Positions 27,473 to 35,112 of a stretch of 39,984 nucleotides of DNA are shown here, in pieces. The notes under the pieces were generated by a model that made no database searches, was not told where the DNA came from, and worked only from the letters and a program-made list of their open reading frames with translations. The DNA is from Planktotalea arctica (GTDB taxonomy: Bacteria; Pseudomonadota; Alphaproteobacteria; Rhodobacterales; Rhodobacteraceae). The number at the start of each line of letters is the position of its first letter. Position 1 is the stretch's first letter. The stretch spans positions 1 to 39,984 of the forward strand of contig NZ_MUHR01000018.1 in assembly GCF_002105285.1 (NCBI RefSeq). The letters run 5' to 3'. A program made the translations under genes and the position numbers.

Positions 27473-28795
27473 ATGAAAATTGCCATGATCGGGACGGGCT
27501 ATGTAGGTCTGGTCTCAGGGGTCTGTTTTTCGGACTTCGGCCATGACGTTGTTTGCGTCGACAAGGATCCCAAGAAGATCGAGATGCTTGAGCGCGGTGA
27601 AGTGCCTATCTATGAGCCTGGCCTACACGCGCTGATGGCCAAGAATGTCGAGGCGGGGCGCCTGTCATTCACGCTCAATCTGGCTGAGGCGATCGAGGGC
27701 GCAGAGGCGGTGTTTATCGCCGTAGGCACACCAACGCGGCGCGGTGACGGGCATGCGGACCTGAGCTATGTGATGGCCGCCGCAGAAGAAATTGCGCAGA
27801 TGGCAAAGGATTACGTGGTCGTCGTGACCAAATCCACAGTGCCCGTCGGCACCAACCGCCAAGTTAAACAGGTGATCAAAAAGGCCAACCCCGGCCTTGA
27901 TTTTGATGTCGCCTCCAACCCCGAGTTTCTGCGTGAAGGCGCGGCGATTGATGATTTCATGCGCCCTGACCGCGTCGTCGTTGGCGTGCAATCTGACAAG
28001 GCGGCAGAGGTGATGAACGAAATTTATCGCCCGCTCTCCTTGCGCGACTTCCCCGTTGTCGTCACCGATCTGGAATCGGCCGAGATGATCAAATACGCTG
28101 CCAACGCGTTCCTTGCGACCAAAATCACCTTCATCAACGAGATTGCAGCGCTTTGCGAAAAGGTCGGCGCGGACGTCAAACAGGTGTCCAAGGGCATGGG
28201 TATGGACGGACGTATCGGCAGCAAATTCCTGCACGCGGGCCCCGGCTATGGCGGATCATGTTTTCCTAAGGATACCAAAGCATTGGCACGCATTGGCCAG
28301 GAACATGCAGTGCCCATGCAGATCACCGAAACGGTGATCAACGTCAACGAGGCGATCAAGCGCCGGATGATCACCAAGCTGGAGGATCTGTGCGAGGGCT
28401 CATTCAACGGCAAGGTCATCGCCATTCTGGGCGTGACGTTCAAACCCGACACGGATGATATGCGCGACGCCCCTGCCCTGACAATCGTTCCCGCGCTGGT
28501 TGGCGGCGGCGCCAAAGTGCGTGTGTGCGATCCGCAAGGACAACACGAGGGCGAAGCGCTGCTACCAGGTGTGCACTGGGTCGATGATCCCTATAAAGCG
28601 GCCCACAACGCCGATTTGGTCGTCGTGCTGACCGAGTGGAACGAGTTTCGCGCACTCAATCTCAAGAAACTGGCGCGCAAAATGGCAACGCCGCATATGG
28701 CCGATCTGCGCAACGTCTATTCCGTCAAGGACGCTAAGCGCGCAGGCTTTGAGGCCTACACCAGCATCGGGCGCGCAGGATTTAATAAAGATTAA
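27473..28795 (+). CDS. ugd: UDP-glucose 6-dehydrogenase
   Basis: This 440-residue enzyme oxidises UDP-glucose to UDP-glucuronate with two NAD. The N-terminal GTGYVGLVSG (7-16) binds NAD, and the catalytic Cys263 lies in GPGYGGSCFPKD. STVPVGT and LGVTFKPDTDDMRDAP are also typical. Length is normal. A clear AGAGGA ribosome binding site lies 7 bases before the ATG. UDP-GlcA is the substrate of the epimerase encoded at 30057-31058, so the two genes together supply acidic sugars (GlcA and GalA) for the exported glycan. Confidence 0.96.
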   Translation: MKIAMIGTGYVGLVSGVCFSDFGHDVVCVDKDPKKIEMLERGEVPIYEPGLHALMAKNVEAGRLSFTLNLAEAIEGAEAVFIAVGTPTRRGDGHADLSYVMAAAEEIAQMAKDYVVVVTKSTVPVGTNRQVKQVIKKANPGLDFDVASNPEFLREGAAIDDFMRPDRVVVGVQSDKAAEVMNEIYRPLSLRDFPVVVTDLESAEMIKYAANAFLATKITFINEIAALCEKVGADVKQVSKGMGMDGRIGSKFLHAGPGYGGSCFPKDTKALARIGQEHAVPMQITETVINVNEAIKRRMITKLEDLCEGSFNGKVIAILGVTFKPDTDDMRDAPALTIVPALVGGGAKVRVCDPQGQHEGEALLPGVHWVDDPYKAAHNADLVVVLTEWNEFRALNLKKLARKMATPHMADLRNVYSVKDAKRAGFEAYTSIGRAGFNKD

Positions 28796-28851
28796 CGCAT
28801 ACTTAATGCCCCGCACGGGCTAGTAAGCTACGAGCAAGAGAAATGAAGCAC

Positions 28852-28877
28852 CGTCAGGGCAATCAATTCCCCTGACG
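28852..28877 (+). promoter_or_regulatory. Stem-loop between ugd and the DUF2793 gene
   Basis: Perfect 8-bp inverted repeat CGTCAGGG ... CCCTGACG with a 10-base AT-rich loop. It ends 11 bases before the ATG at 28889, so it borders the ribosome binding region (GAGAG). No T-tract follows, so it is not a standard terminator; it may be an operator or a 5' structure affecting translation of the DUF2793 gene. Confidence 0.45.
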
Positions 28878-28888
28878 AGAGCCAACTC

Positions 28889-29965
28889 ATGTCCCAAACC
28901 AGCCCCCGCCTGACGCTACCTTTCATTCAGCCTGCACAGGCCCAGAAACACGTCACCCATAATGAAGCGGTACGTGCCCTTGATATGCTGGTTCAGCTCT
29001 CTTTTGAGGATGACGCCCTCAATGCGCCGCCTCCGGCTCCAAGCGAAGGTGATTGCTATGTCGTGGCGAGCGGTGGCAGCGGTGTATGGGCCGCGCAAGA
29101 TGGCGCTATTGCCGCCTATCTTGACGGAGCATGGCAGTTTCATACCCCGCGCGCAGGCTGGCGCGGCTACGTGCAATCGCGCTCGGTGATGGTCGTGTTT
29201 GATGGCACCCAGTGGCACGAAATCAGCCCCAGCGCGCTACAAGCCGCCAGCCTGATCGGCCTTGGCATGCAGGCCGACGTAAACACACCGTTTGCAGCAA
29301 AACTGAACACAGCGCTTTGGAGCGCGCTTTATAGCGGGGATGGCGGCACAGGCAGCCTCATGCAGACTTTAAACAAAGAACAAGCAGGGGGCGATCTGGG
29401 TTTTGTTCTGCAAGAAAACTTTCAAACGCGCGCGCTAATTGGTCTCTTCGGCGACAACCGGTTGCGGCTTTCAGTAACGCCCGATGGCAGCACATTCAAC
29501 GATGCGCTGAGCATCGATCCCGCAACGGGTATCGCAAATCAACCCTCCCTGCCCCGCTTCAAAGCGCACACAAATTACGACAATTACATTGGCGTTGCGA
29601 GTTGGACCAAGCTTGGCATCAATGTCACCGAGTATAATGATCAAGCGTGCTTTGACGCGGCCACCAATCTGTTCACGGCCCCCGTAAATGGCACGTATCT
29701 CTTGGGCGGCGCGCTCACATACAAGACCAATGGCAATGCTGGTGCGCGCATGCAAGGACGGCTGGCGTTGAACGGGGGCGCTGCGATTTCCGGCGCCGTT
29801 GGCGAAATCTCTGGCCCGCATACATCAGAAACCACCACCCTGCCCTTGCAAACCCTCGCCCCCCTCAGCGCCGGCGACACAGTCGAGCTACAAGGCAACT
29901 TTCGCGCCTATGACGGCTACGCGATGGCGGGAGAGACCTGTTTTTGGGGCACCAAGATAGGATAG
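28889..29965 (+). CDS. DUF2793 protein with C-terminal C1q/TNF-like jelly-roll domain
   Basis: Residues 1 to about 110 match DUF2793 (RLTLPFIQPAQAQKHVTHNEAVRALD; GDCYVV; AAYLDGAWQFHTPRAGWRGYV), a domain seen in alphaproteobacterial phage-like and secreted proteins. A linker follows, then about 230-358 looks like a C1q-type beta-sandwich: FTAPVNGTYLLGGALTYK, LNGGAAISG and LSAGDTVELQGNFR. There is no obvious N-terminal signal peptide. Such proteins can be fibre-like or surface-binding modules; here the setting suggests a surface or matrix protein. The stop is followed directly by a parS-like palindrome. Domain calls are fairly confident; the function is unknown. Confidence 0.82.
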   Translation: MSQTSPRLTLPFIQPAQAQKHVTHNEAVRALDMLVQLSFEDDALNAPPPAPSEGDCYVVASGGSGVWAAQDGAIAAYLDGAWQFHTPRAGWRGYVQSRSVMVVFDGTQWHEISPSALQAASLIGLGMQADVNTPFAAKLNTALWSALYSGDGGTGSLMQTLNKEQAGGDLGFVLQENFQTRALIGLFGDNRLRLSVTPDGSTFNDALSIDPATGIANQPSLPRFKAHTNYDNYIGVASWTKLGINVTEYNDQACFDAATNLFTAPVNGTYLLGGALTYKTNGNAGARMQGRLALNGGAAISGAVGEISGPHTSETTTLPLQTLAPLSAGDTVELQGNFRAYDGYAMAGETCFWGTKIG

Positions 29966-29987
29966 AATGTTTCGCGCGCGAAACATT
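29966..29987. repeat. parS: parS-like palindrome, copy 1 (22-bp perfect)
   Basis: The 18-bp core TGTTTCGCGCGCGAAACA (29968-29985) is extended by AA/TT to 22 bp of perfect dyad symmetry. It starts at the first base after the DUF2793 stop codon. The core arms equal those of canonical chromosomal parS; I infer a binding site for the ParB encoded at 35783-36790. It could also fold as a hairpin in RNA but lacks a T-tract. Confidence 0.8.
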
Positions 29988-30056
29988 TGGCGACCTTGCT
30001 TTTAGGCCTGCTGAGCGCCATAGCTTTCGCAAGTTATCGCAGCAGGAGACACTCCC

Positions 30057-31058
30057 ATGAGCCGCACAATCCTTGTCACCGGCAGCGCCGGTTTTATTGG
30101 TTTTCACCTATGCCAGCGCTTGCTCGCGGACGGGTTTGATGTGATCGGCTTTGACGCGATGACCGATTATTATGACGTCTCTCTCAAGCACAAACGCCAC
30201 GCCTTGCTGGAAGCATCCGATCGTTTCACGCCCGTAATTGAACGCCTGGAAACTCCGGGGGTGATGGAGCAACTGCTTGCGGCGCATAAACCCGGCATGA
30301 TCGTTCATCTCGCGGCGCAGGCTGGTGTGCGCTATTCGATCGATGCGCCGCGCAGCTATGTGCAGAGCAATATCAGCGGCACGTTCGAGTTATTAGAAGC
30401 CGCGCGCCATCATACGCCAAAGCATCTGCTGATCGCCTCCACATCGTCGGTTTACGGCTCCAATACTGAAATGCCTTATTGCGAAACCCATAAAGTCGAT
30501 ACGCAAATGTCATTTTATGCAGCAACCAAAAAGGCGACCGAGGCGATGGCGCAAACCTATGCGCATCTTTATTCTATTCCCATCACCATGTTCCGCTTTT
30601 TCACCGTTTATGGCCCATGGGGGCGCCCCGACATGGCGCTGTTTAAATTCACCGATGCCATCCTGAACGATCGTGCAATCGACGTTTACAATCACGGCGA
30701 CATGCTGCGTGATTTCACCTATGTCACCGATCTGGTCGATGGCGTGCGCCGCCTGATGGATGCAATTCCAAGCGATACCCCCGTTAGCACCGCTGATAGC
30801 CTCTCGCCCATCGCACCTTGGCGCGCCGTGAATATTGGCAATGGCGCACCCACAAAGCTGAGTGATTTCATTATTGCACTTGAAGGTGTTCTCGGGAAAA
30901 CCGCTCAAAAGAATATGCTGAATATTCAGCCAGGCGATATGCCATCCACCTGGGCAGATACGACGTTGCTATCTGATTTAATCGGCCCATTGAATAAGAC
31001 AGAATTGAAGGACGGCGTGGCTAATTTTGTTGAATGGTACAACGCTGAGTATGTATGA
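30057..31058 (+). CDS. UDP-glucuronate 4-epimerase-like NAD-dependent epimerase
   Basis: The 333-residue extended SDR has TGSAGFIGFHL at the N terminus, DAMTDYYDVSLKHKR, the very characteristic HLAAQAGVRYSIDAPRSYVQSN, SSVYG, and the catalytic Tyr-Lys in YAATK. The TDYYD and AGVRYS phrases are diagnostic of the LpsL/Gla/UGAE group, which converts UDP-GlcA to UDP-GalA. An AGGAG ribosome binding site precedes the ATG. It follows the parS copy and precedes the H-NS-like gene. With ugd it completes UDP-GalA synthesis. Confidence 0.93.
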   Translation: MSRTILVTGSAGFIGFHLCQRLLADGFDVIGFDAMTDYYDVSLKHKRHALLEASDRFTPVIERLETPGVMEQLLAAHKPGMIVHLAAQAGVRYSIDAPRSYVQSNISGTFELLEAARHHTPKHLLIASTSSVYGSNTEMPYCETHKVDTQMSFYAATKKATEAMAQTYAHLYSIPITMFRFFTVYGPWGRPDMALFKFTDAILNDRAIDVYNHGDMLRDFTYVTDLVDGVRRLMDAIPSDTPVSTADSLSPIAPWRAVNIGNGAPTKLSDFIIALEGVLGKTAQKNMLNIQPGDMPSTWADTTLLSDLIGPLNKTELKDGVANFVEWYNAEYV

Positions 31059-31151
31059 TGTAGAAAAATTATGCCTATTTTCTAAAGATATCTTTTCATT
31101 TTAAAATTTTAGGTGTCTTAAAGAGCATCACTTATTCATGGGGATGAAATA

Positions 31152-31454
31152 ATGGACCTGAATACACTCACGCTCAAAGAGCTGAAAAAACTGCGTAAAG
31201 ACGTAGATAAAACGATCAATGATTTCGAGAACCGCAAAAAGCGCGAAGCGCTTGCGGAGCTCGAAAAGAAAGCCGCCGAGATGGGGTTTTCTCTCTCTGA
31301 TCTGACCTCCACAGGCAAAATCAAGACGGTAAGCGCGCCTAAATACGCCAATCCGGCCGATTCCAGCCAGACATGGACCGGCCGTGGCCGTATTCCACAG
31401 TGGATGAAAGCGCTTGAGGCCGCTGGCGGTTCTCGCGACGATACGCTTCTGTAA
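31152..31454 (+). CDS. H-NS/HvrA-family nucleoid-associated protein
   Basis: The protein has 100 residues, the usual length. The first 45 or so residues are highly charged and helical (oligomerisation coiled coil), and the C-terminal DNA-binding part has YANPADSSQTWTGRGRIPQWM, with TWTGRGR at 74-80 the core AT-hook-like motif. Such proteins bind AT-rich DNA in the minor groove and silence genes, including horizontally acquired ones. It stands alone behind an AT-rich leader (31059-31151) and converges on manC with a 15-base gap. It lies inside the parS-bounded interval. A role in controlling the local polysaccharide genes is plausible but unproven. Confidence 0.93.
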   Translation: MDLNTLTLKELKKLRKDVDKTINDFENRKKREALAELEKKAAEMGFSLSDLTSTGKIKTVSAPKYANPADSSQTWTGRGRIPQWMKALEAAGGSRDDTLL

Positions 31455-31469
31455 ATAGCCAAGCGGCGG

Positions 31470-32888
31470 TTATTTGCGTGAATAGACATCCTCGTAACGG
31501 GTGATGTCATCCTCGCCCAAATAGCTGCCGGTTTGCACTTCGATCAGTGTCATATTCACCTTGCCGCGGTTTTCCATCCGGTGGACCGCGCCAAGGGGGA
31601 TAAAGACCGACTGGTTTTCCGTGACCATTGTGACAGCGTCGTCGATGGTGACATGGGCTGTGCCCTCCACCACGATCCAATGCTCTGCGCGGTGCACATG
31701 GCTTTGCAGGCTAAGCTGGCTGCCCGGCGTTACTACAATGCGCTTCACTTGAAACCGTGGACCCATCGCAAGGCTATCGAACCAACCCCAAGGGCGGTGA
31801 TCGCGAGTGAACTGACTGGCTTGCTTTGCGCCCTTTACTTGCAATGCAGCAACGGCTTCTTTGACATCCTGCACACGGGAGCGATCTGCGATCAGCACCG
31901 CATCAGGCATGGCAACTGCAATGATATTTTCCAGACCAATGCCAACCAGCTCCTGCCCCTCGCTTGCGGACCACAAGAGCGAGCCCTCACAATCTACAGA
32001 CGTGGCAGCCCCCACCAGCGCAGTGCCGCGCTCGTCCTTATCGCTGATGCGCCGCAAGGCTTCCCAATCACCAAGATCGGACCAGCCCTCCGAAAAGGCC
32101 ATGACTTGCAGATTATCGGCCTTTTCCATGATCGCGTAATCAAGTGAAATCTTTTCGATCTGCCCAAAGGCGGCGGCGTTCAGCCGGCGAAAACCCAGAT
32201 CTTGTTCGGCGCCGTCCAAGGCCGCCTGCGCGTGGTCCATCATCTGCGGGGCATGCTGTGCGAAAGCGGCACACATCGTTTTCACAGAGACGAGAAAGAT
32301 GCCCGCATTCCACAGGAAGTCACCCGATGCGAGCATTTGTTTCGCGCGCGAAACATTTGGCTTTTCCACAAAGGACTTCAGCGGCTGGGGTAATCCCTCG
32401 GGATGATCATCGCCGCTCAGCTCCAAATAGCCATAGCCGGTCTCAGGGCGATCCGGCGTAATCCCGAAGGTCACGATAGAGCCCGCCTCAGCCGCGCTAC
32501 GCGCGGCCGCTACAGCCCCTCGAAACGCGTCTCCATCTGGAATCGCATGATCCGCTGGCGCAATAAGCATCAAACCATCGGGATCGATCGTTTGTAAGAA
32601 CAGGGCCGCAACCAGAACCGCAGGCGCCGTATCGCGCGGCTCCGGCTCAATGAAGATCGCCTCGGGCAGCACCCCTGCCCCGCCCATCTGTTCAGTTACG
32701 ATAAAACGGTAATCCTCGGACGTCAGCAAAACAGGACGACGAAATTCCTTGCCCGCCAAGCGCTTCACCGTGGCCTGAAACAGCGTATCGGGCTGGCCAA
32801 GATCGGCAAACTGTTTGGGATAGCTCTTGCGCGAGAGCGGCCAAAGGCGCGTGCCGCTGCCACCTGCAAGAATAACCGGAGTAATCAT
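31470..32888 (-). CDS. manC: Mannose-1-phosphate guanylyltransferase / mannose-6-phosphate isomerase (ManC/AlgA type)
   Basis: The protein has 472 residues from the ATG at 32888; the reading frame runs further upstream through the parS at 32971 but that part is not homologous. The N-terminal nucleotidyltransferase carries [29 protein letters not shown] and WNAGIFL. The C-terminal cupin has RPWGWFDSL and SLQSHVHRAEHWIVVEGTA, giving isomerase activity in bifunctional members. It makes GDP-mannose, precursor of mannose or GDP-fucose-type sugars. The coding sequence contains one exact parS core at 32338-32355, translated as part of NVSRAKQ within an otherwise normal FVEKP...ASGDFLWN stretch. Confidence 0.95.
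   Translation of the reverse strand: MITPVILAGGSGTRLWPLSRKSYPKQFADLGQPDTLFQATVKRLAGKEFRRPVLLTSEDYRFIVTEQMGGAGVLPEAIFIEPEPRDTAPAVLVAALFLQTIDPDGLMLIAPADHAIPDGDAFRGAVAAARSAAEAGSIVTFGITPDRPETGYGYLELSGDDHPEGLPQPLKSFVEKPNVSRAKQMLASGDFLWNAGIFLVSVKTMCAAFAQHAPQMMDHAQAALDGAEQDLGFRRLNAAAFGQIEKISLDYAIMEKADNLQVMAFSEGWSDLGDWEALRRISDKDERGTALVGAATSVDCEGSLLWSASEGQELVGIGLENIIAVAMPDAVLIADRSRVQDVKEAVAALQVKGAKQASQFTRDHRPWGWFDSLAMGPRFQVKRIVVTPGSQLSLQSHVHRAEHWIVVEGTAHVTIDDAVTMVTENQSVFIPLGAVHRMENRGKVNMTLIEVQTGSYLGEDDITRYEDVYSRK
32338..32355. repeat. parS: parS-like palindrome, copy 2 (inside manC)
   Basis: Exact 18-bp core TGTTTCGCGCGCGAAACA inside the manC coding sequence. On the minus strand its flanks read AAATG(core)AAAT in the same register as copies 3 and 4, so the flanks are conserved beyond what the manC protein requires. 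Confidence 0.8.
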
Positions 32889-32970
32889 AACCAACGCCCC
32901 TAAACTGAATTGCCTCCACTTTAGCGTCAAGGTTGGGCGAAAGTTTGGCAAGAGAGCTACATCAGATAAA

Positions 32971-32988
32971 TGTTTCGCGCGCGAAACA
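32971..32988. repeat. parS: parS-like palindrome, copy 3 (manC / phosphatase intergenic)
   Basis: Exact 18-bp core TGTTTCGCGCGCGAAACA with flanks AAA and AATG, identical to copy 4 over about 24 bases. It lies between the divergent manC and phosphatase genes, 83 bases upstream of the manC start, in the likely promoter zone. Confidence 0.8.
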
Positions 32989-33127
32989 AATGGCCGTCCT
33001 CCAACAGCCATAAATAGTCTATACGTCCTATCGCCTTTCAATCGTGTTGGGGTATTCTTGACGAAACATGGGTTCACCTCCCAAGGACGATTCAAGCTTA
33101 ATGACTGCGCCAGGAGCAAACACAAGC

Positions 33128-33904
33128 ATGTTGAAACGATTGCAATCCCTTTTCACGCGCTCGCCTGCAACCGCGGTGATGGCACCGCAAAGCAAGAAAA
33201 CCATCCTTTCACCCGATACACCATTTTACGCCATTGGCGATATCCATGGGTGTTTGATTGAAATGAACCTCCTTATCGAGACGATCGAGGCCGAAAACTC
33301 CGATGCAACCATCGTCTTTCTTGGCGATTACATTGATCGAGGAAGCAAATCAGCGCAGGTTCTGGCCCGCCTTCACGATTTGCAGACGCGCCACCCTAAC
33401 AGGATCATCTGCTTGATGGGCAATCACGAGCGCATGATGCTTGAGTTTATTGATGACCCGCTCGGGCGCGGTGCACGCTGGTTGGCCAATGGAGGTATGC
33501 AAACGCTAGGGAGCCTTGGAATCAAACAGAGCAAAGCCCGCCTCAAGGCCGAAGACGCGATGGAAATTGCCGATCAGTTGGAAGAAACACTTCCGGGCGG
33601 CATGCAAGACTGGCTGCGCGCCTTGCCGATGCTATGGTCAAATGGCAACGTGCACTGTGTCCATGCGGCCATGGACCCCTCAGCCTCACCCAAGAATCAA
33701 AAAGAACGCCATTTATTATGGGGGCACAGCGATTTTATGAAAATCCCCCGCGAGGATGCTGAATGCGTTATCTTTGGTCACGTCATTGTCCCTGCACCAG
33801 ATGTGCGCGATGGCCGCATAGCGATCGATACAGGTGCCTATAAAACCGGTCGCCTTACGGCGGTACATATTGATCAAAGCGGATGGCGCTTTCTACAAAG
33901 TTGA
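33128..33904 (+). CDS. PPP-family metallophosphatase (serine/threonine phosphatase-like)
   Basis: The protein has 258 residues from the ATG at 33128, chosen because AGGAG lies 11 bases upstream; ATGs at 33068 and 33101 are in frame. The three PPP metal-binding motifs are GDIHG (37-41), GDYIDRG (66-72) and GNHE (98-101), with later LLWGH and FGHV supplying more metal ligands. Bacterial members include protein phosphatases (PrpA/PrpE type) and diadenosine-tetraphosphate hydrolases. Similar genes occur in alphaproteobacterial polysaccharide loci, where they may reverse kinase control. No kinase is seen in this window. The fold is firm; the substrate is unknown. Confidence 0.9.
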   Translation: MLKRLQSLFTRSPATAVMAPQSKKTILSPDTPFYAIGDIHGCLIEMNLLIETIEAENSDATIVFLGDYIDRGSKSAQVLARLHDLQTRHPNRIICLMGNHERMMLEFIDDPLGRGARWLANGGMQTLGSLGIKQSKARLKAEDAMEIADQLEETLPGGMQDWLRALPMLWSNGNVHCVHAAMDPSASPKNQKERHLLWGHSDFMKIPREDAECVIFGHVIVPAPDVRDGRIAIDTGAYKTGRLTAVHIDQSGWRFLQS

Positions 33905-34054
33905 CGGAAAACAATTATATTTGATGCGTATTTGCTATGCGTACACCATAAATCACCACCACGGCCATTGCGGATTGAACACACAGCGGCCTGACTGCTA
34001 GGTGTAAATTTTTTGAAGACGCCAAAGTAACGGCACCATTTTAGGAAGACTTAT
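33905..34054. other. AT-rich 150-base region upstream of galE
   Basis: No gene seen. It begins with TTGACG at the phosphatase stop followed by AT-rich sequence, and ends with a good AGGAAG ribosome binding site 8 bases before the galE ATG. It probably contains the galE promoter and, being AT-rich, is a reasonable H-NS target; neither is proven. Confidence 0.35.
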
Positions 34055-35074
34055 ATGCGCGTTTTTGTAACCGGAGGGGCAGGGTTCATCGGCTCTCACA
34101 CGCTTGTCCAGCTTTTGCGCACAAACGCCGACATTATGGTCTTTGACAACTACTCCAACAGCTCTCCCGAAGCACTAAAGCGCGTCAAGCGTCTGGCCCA
34201 GTCCGATTTTTCTATCGTCGAAGGCGATATGTGCGATCCACGCGCCCTCGCATCCGCGATGCAGGGCTTCAAACCAGATGCCGTCATCCATTTTGCCGGG
34301 CTCAAAGCCGTTGGAGAGTCCGCTGAAAAGCCGCTCGACTATTACCGAACCAACATTGGCGGCAGCATCACACTGCTCGACGCGATGGATAAAGTTGGCT
34401 GCAAAAGGATCGTCTTTTCCTCGTCAGCCACCGTGTATGATCCAAACAAGCCCTTCCCGTTTACCGAAGACACCGCCCTTTGCGCGGCCAGCACCTATGG
34501 CAGGACCAAGCAGTTCATTGAAGAAATCATCCGCGACTGGAGCGCTGCAACGCCGGGCAGCTCGGCCGCTATTCTCAGATACTTCAATCCGGTAGGCGCA
34601 CATGCTTCGGGCGATATTGGCGAGGATCCTGTTGGCATTCCCAACAATCTCCTTCCCTATATCTCGCGCGTTGCGCATGGCAGCCTGCAAGAGTTGCAGG
34701 TCTTTGGAAATGAATATGCCACGGCAGACGGGACTGGAGCGCGCGATTATATCCACGTCGAAGACCTTGCCAGCGCCCATATCGCAGCGCTGGAGCACAT
34801 CACCTCGATGACGGGTTGCGATACGTTCAATATTGGCACCGGCACGGCAACAACGGTGCTGGAAATGCTGCGTGCCTTCGAGAAGGTCACAGGCAAGCCA
34901 ATCCCATATCGCATTGTCGGCGCACGCGCAGGCGATGTTTCCACAACCGTTGCCAATGTATCAAAGGCAGAGCGGGTTCTGGGCTGGAAAGCAAAATACG
35001 ATATTGATGCCATGTGCCGATCGATCTGGAACTGGCAAACCCGAAATCCGCGCGGCTACGAACCCCGCGGGTGA
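34055..35074 (+). CDS. galE: UDP-glucose 4-epimerase
   Basis: The 339-residue SDR has [11 protein letters not shown] at the N terminus, FDNYSNSSPEAL, HFAGLKAVGES, the catalytic FSSSATVY and YGRTK, and the GalE-specific LRYFNPVGAHASGDIGEDP. It interconverts UDP-glucose and UDP-galactose (or the N-acetyl forms). Length is normal. It is convergent with the sugar transferase gene, and the 38 bases between their stops hold parS copy 4. Its role is precursor supply for the exported polysaccharide. Confidence 0.96.
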   Translation: MRVFVTGGAGFIGSHTLVQLLRTNADIMVFDNYSNSSPEALKRVKRLAQSDFSIVEGDMCDPRALASAMQGFKPDAVIHFAGLKAVGESAEKPLDYYRTNIGGSITLLDAMDKVGCKRIVFSSSATVYDPNKPFPFTEDTALCAASTYGRTKQFIEEIIRDWSAATPGSSAAILRYFNPVGAHASGDIGEDPVGIPNNLLPYISRVAHGSLQELQVFGNEYATADGTGARDYIHVEDLASAHIAALEHITSMTGCDTFNIGTGTATTVLEMLRAFEKVTGKPIPYRIVGARAGDVSTTVANVSKAERVLGWKAKYDIDAMCRSIWNWQTRNPRGYEPRG

Positions 35075-35080
35075 GGCAAA

Positions 35081-35098
35081 TGTTTCGCGCGCGAAACA
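35081..35098. repeat. parS: parS-like palindrome, copy 4 (galE / sugar-transferase intergenic)
   Basis: Exact 18-bp core TGTTTCGCGCGCGAAACA, flanked by CAAA and AATG as in copy 3. It is the copy closest to parAB, about 0.7 kb beyond the parB stop, in the gap between two convergent stops. Confidence 0.8.
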
Positions 35099-35112
35099 AA
35101 TGAGGCTAGGCA

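Noticed and set aside
29966-29987. Palindrome copy 1 as an intrinsic terminator of the DUF2793 gene
   Set aside because: It would fold as a strong hairpin but is followed by TGG rather than a T-tract, and the same sequence occurs inside a coding region and between other genes, which points to a protein-binding site.
32889-33125. N-terminal extension of manC upstream of the ATG at 32888
   Set aside because: The open frame continues, but the extra 79 codons lack homology and run through parS copy 3; the protein signature begins at MITPVILAGG.
29966-35098. The repeated palindromes as a CRISPR array or transposon ends
   Set aside because: Copies are 0.6-2.4 kb apart with ordinary genes between them, with no regular spacers, cas genes, transposase or target duplications.
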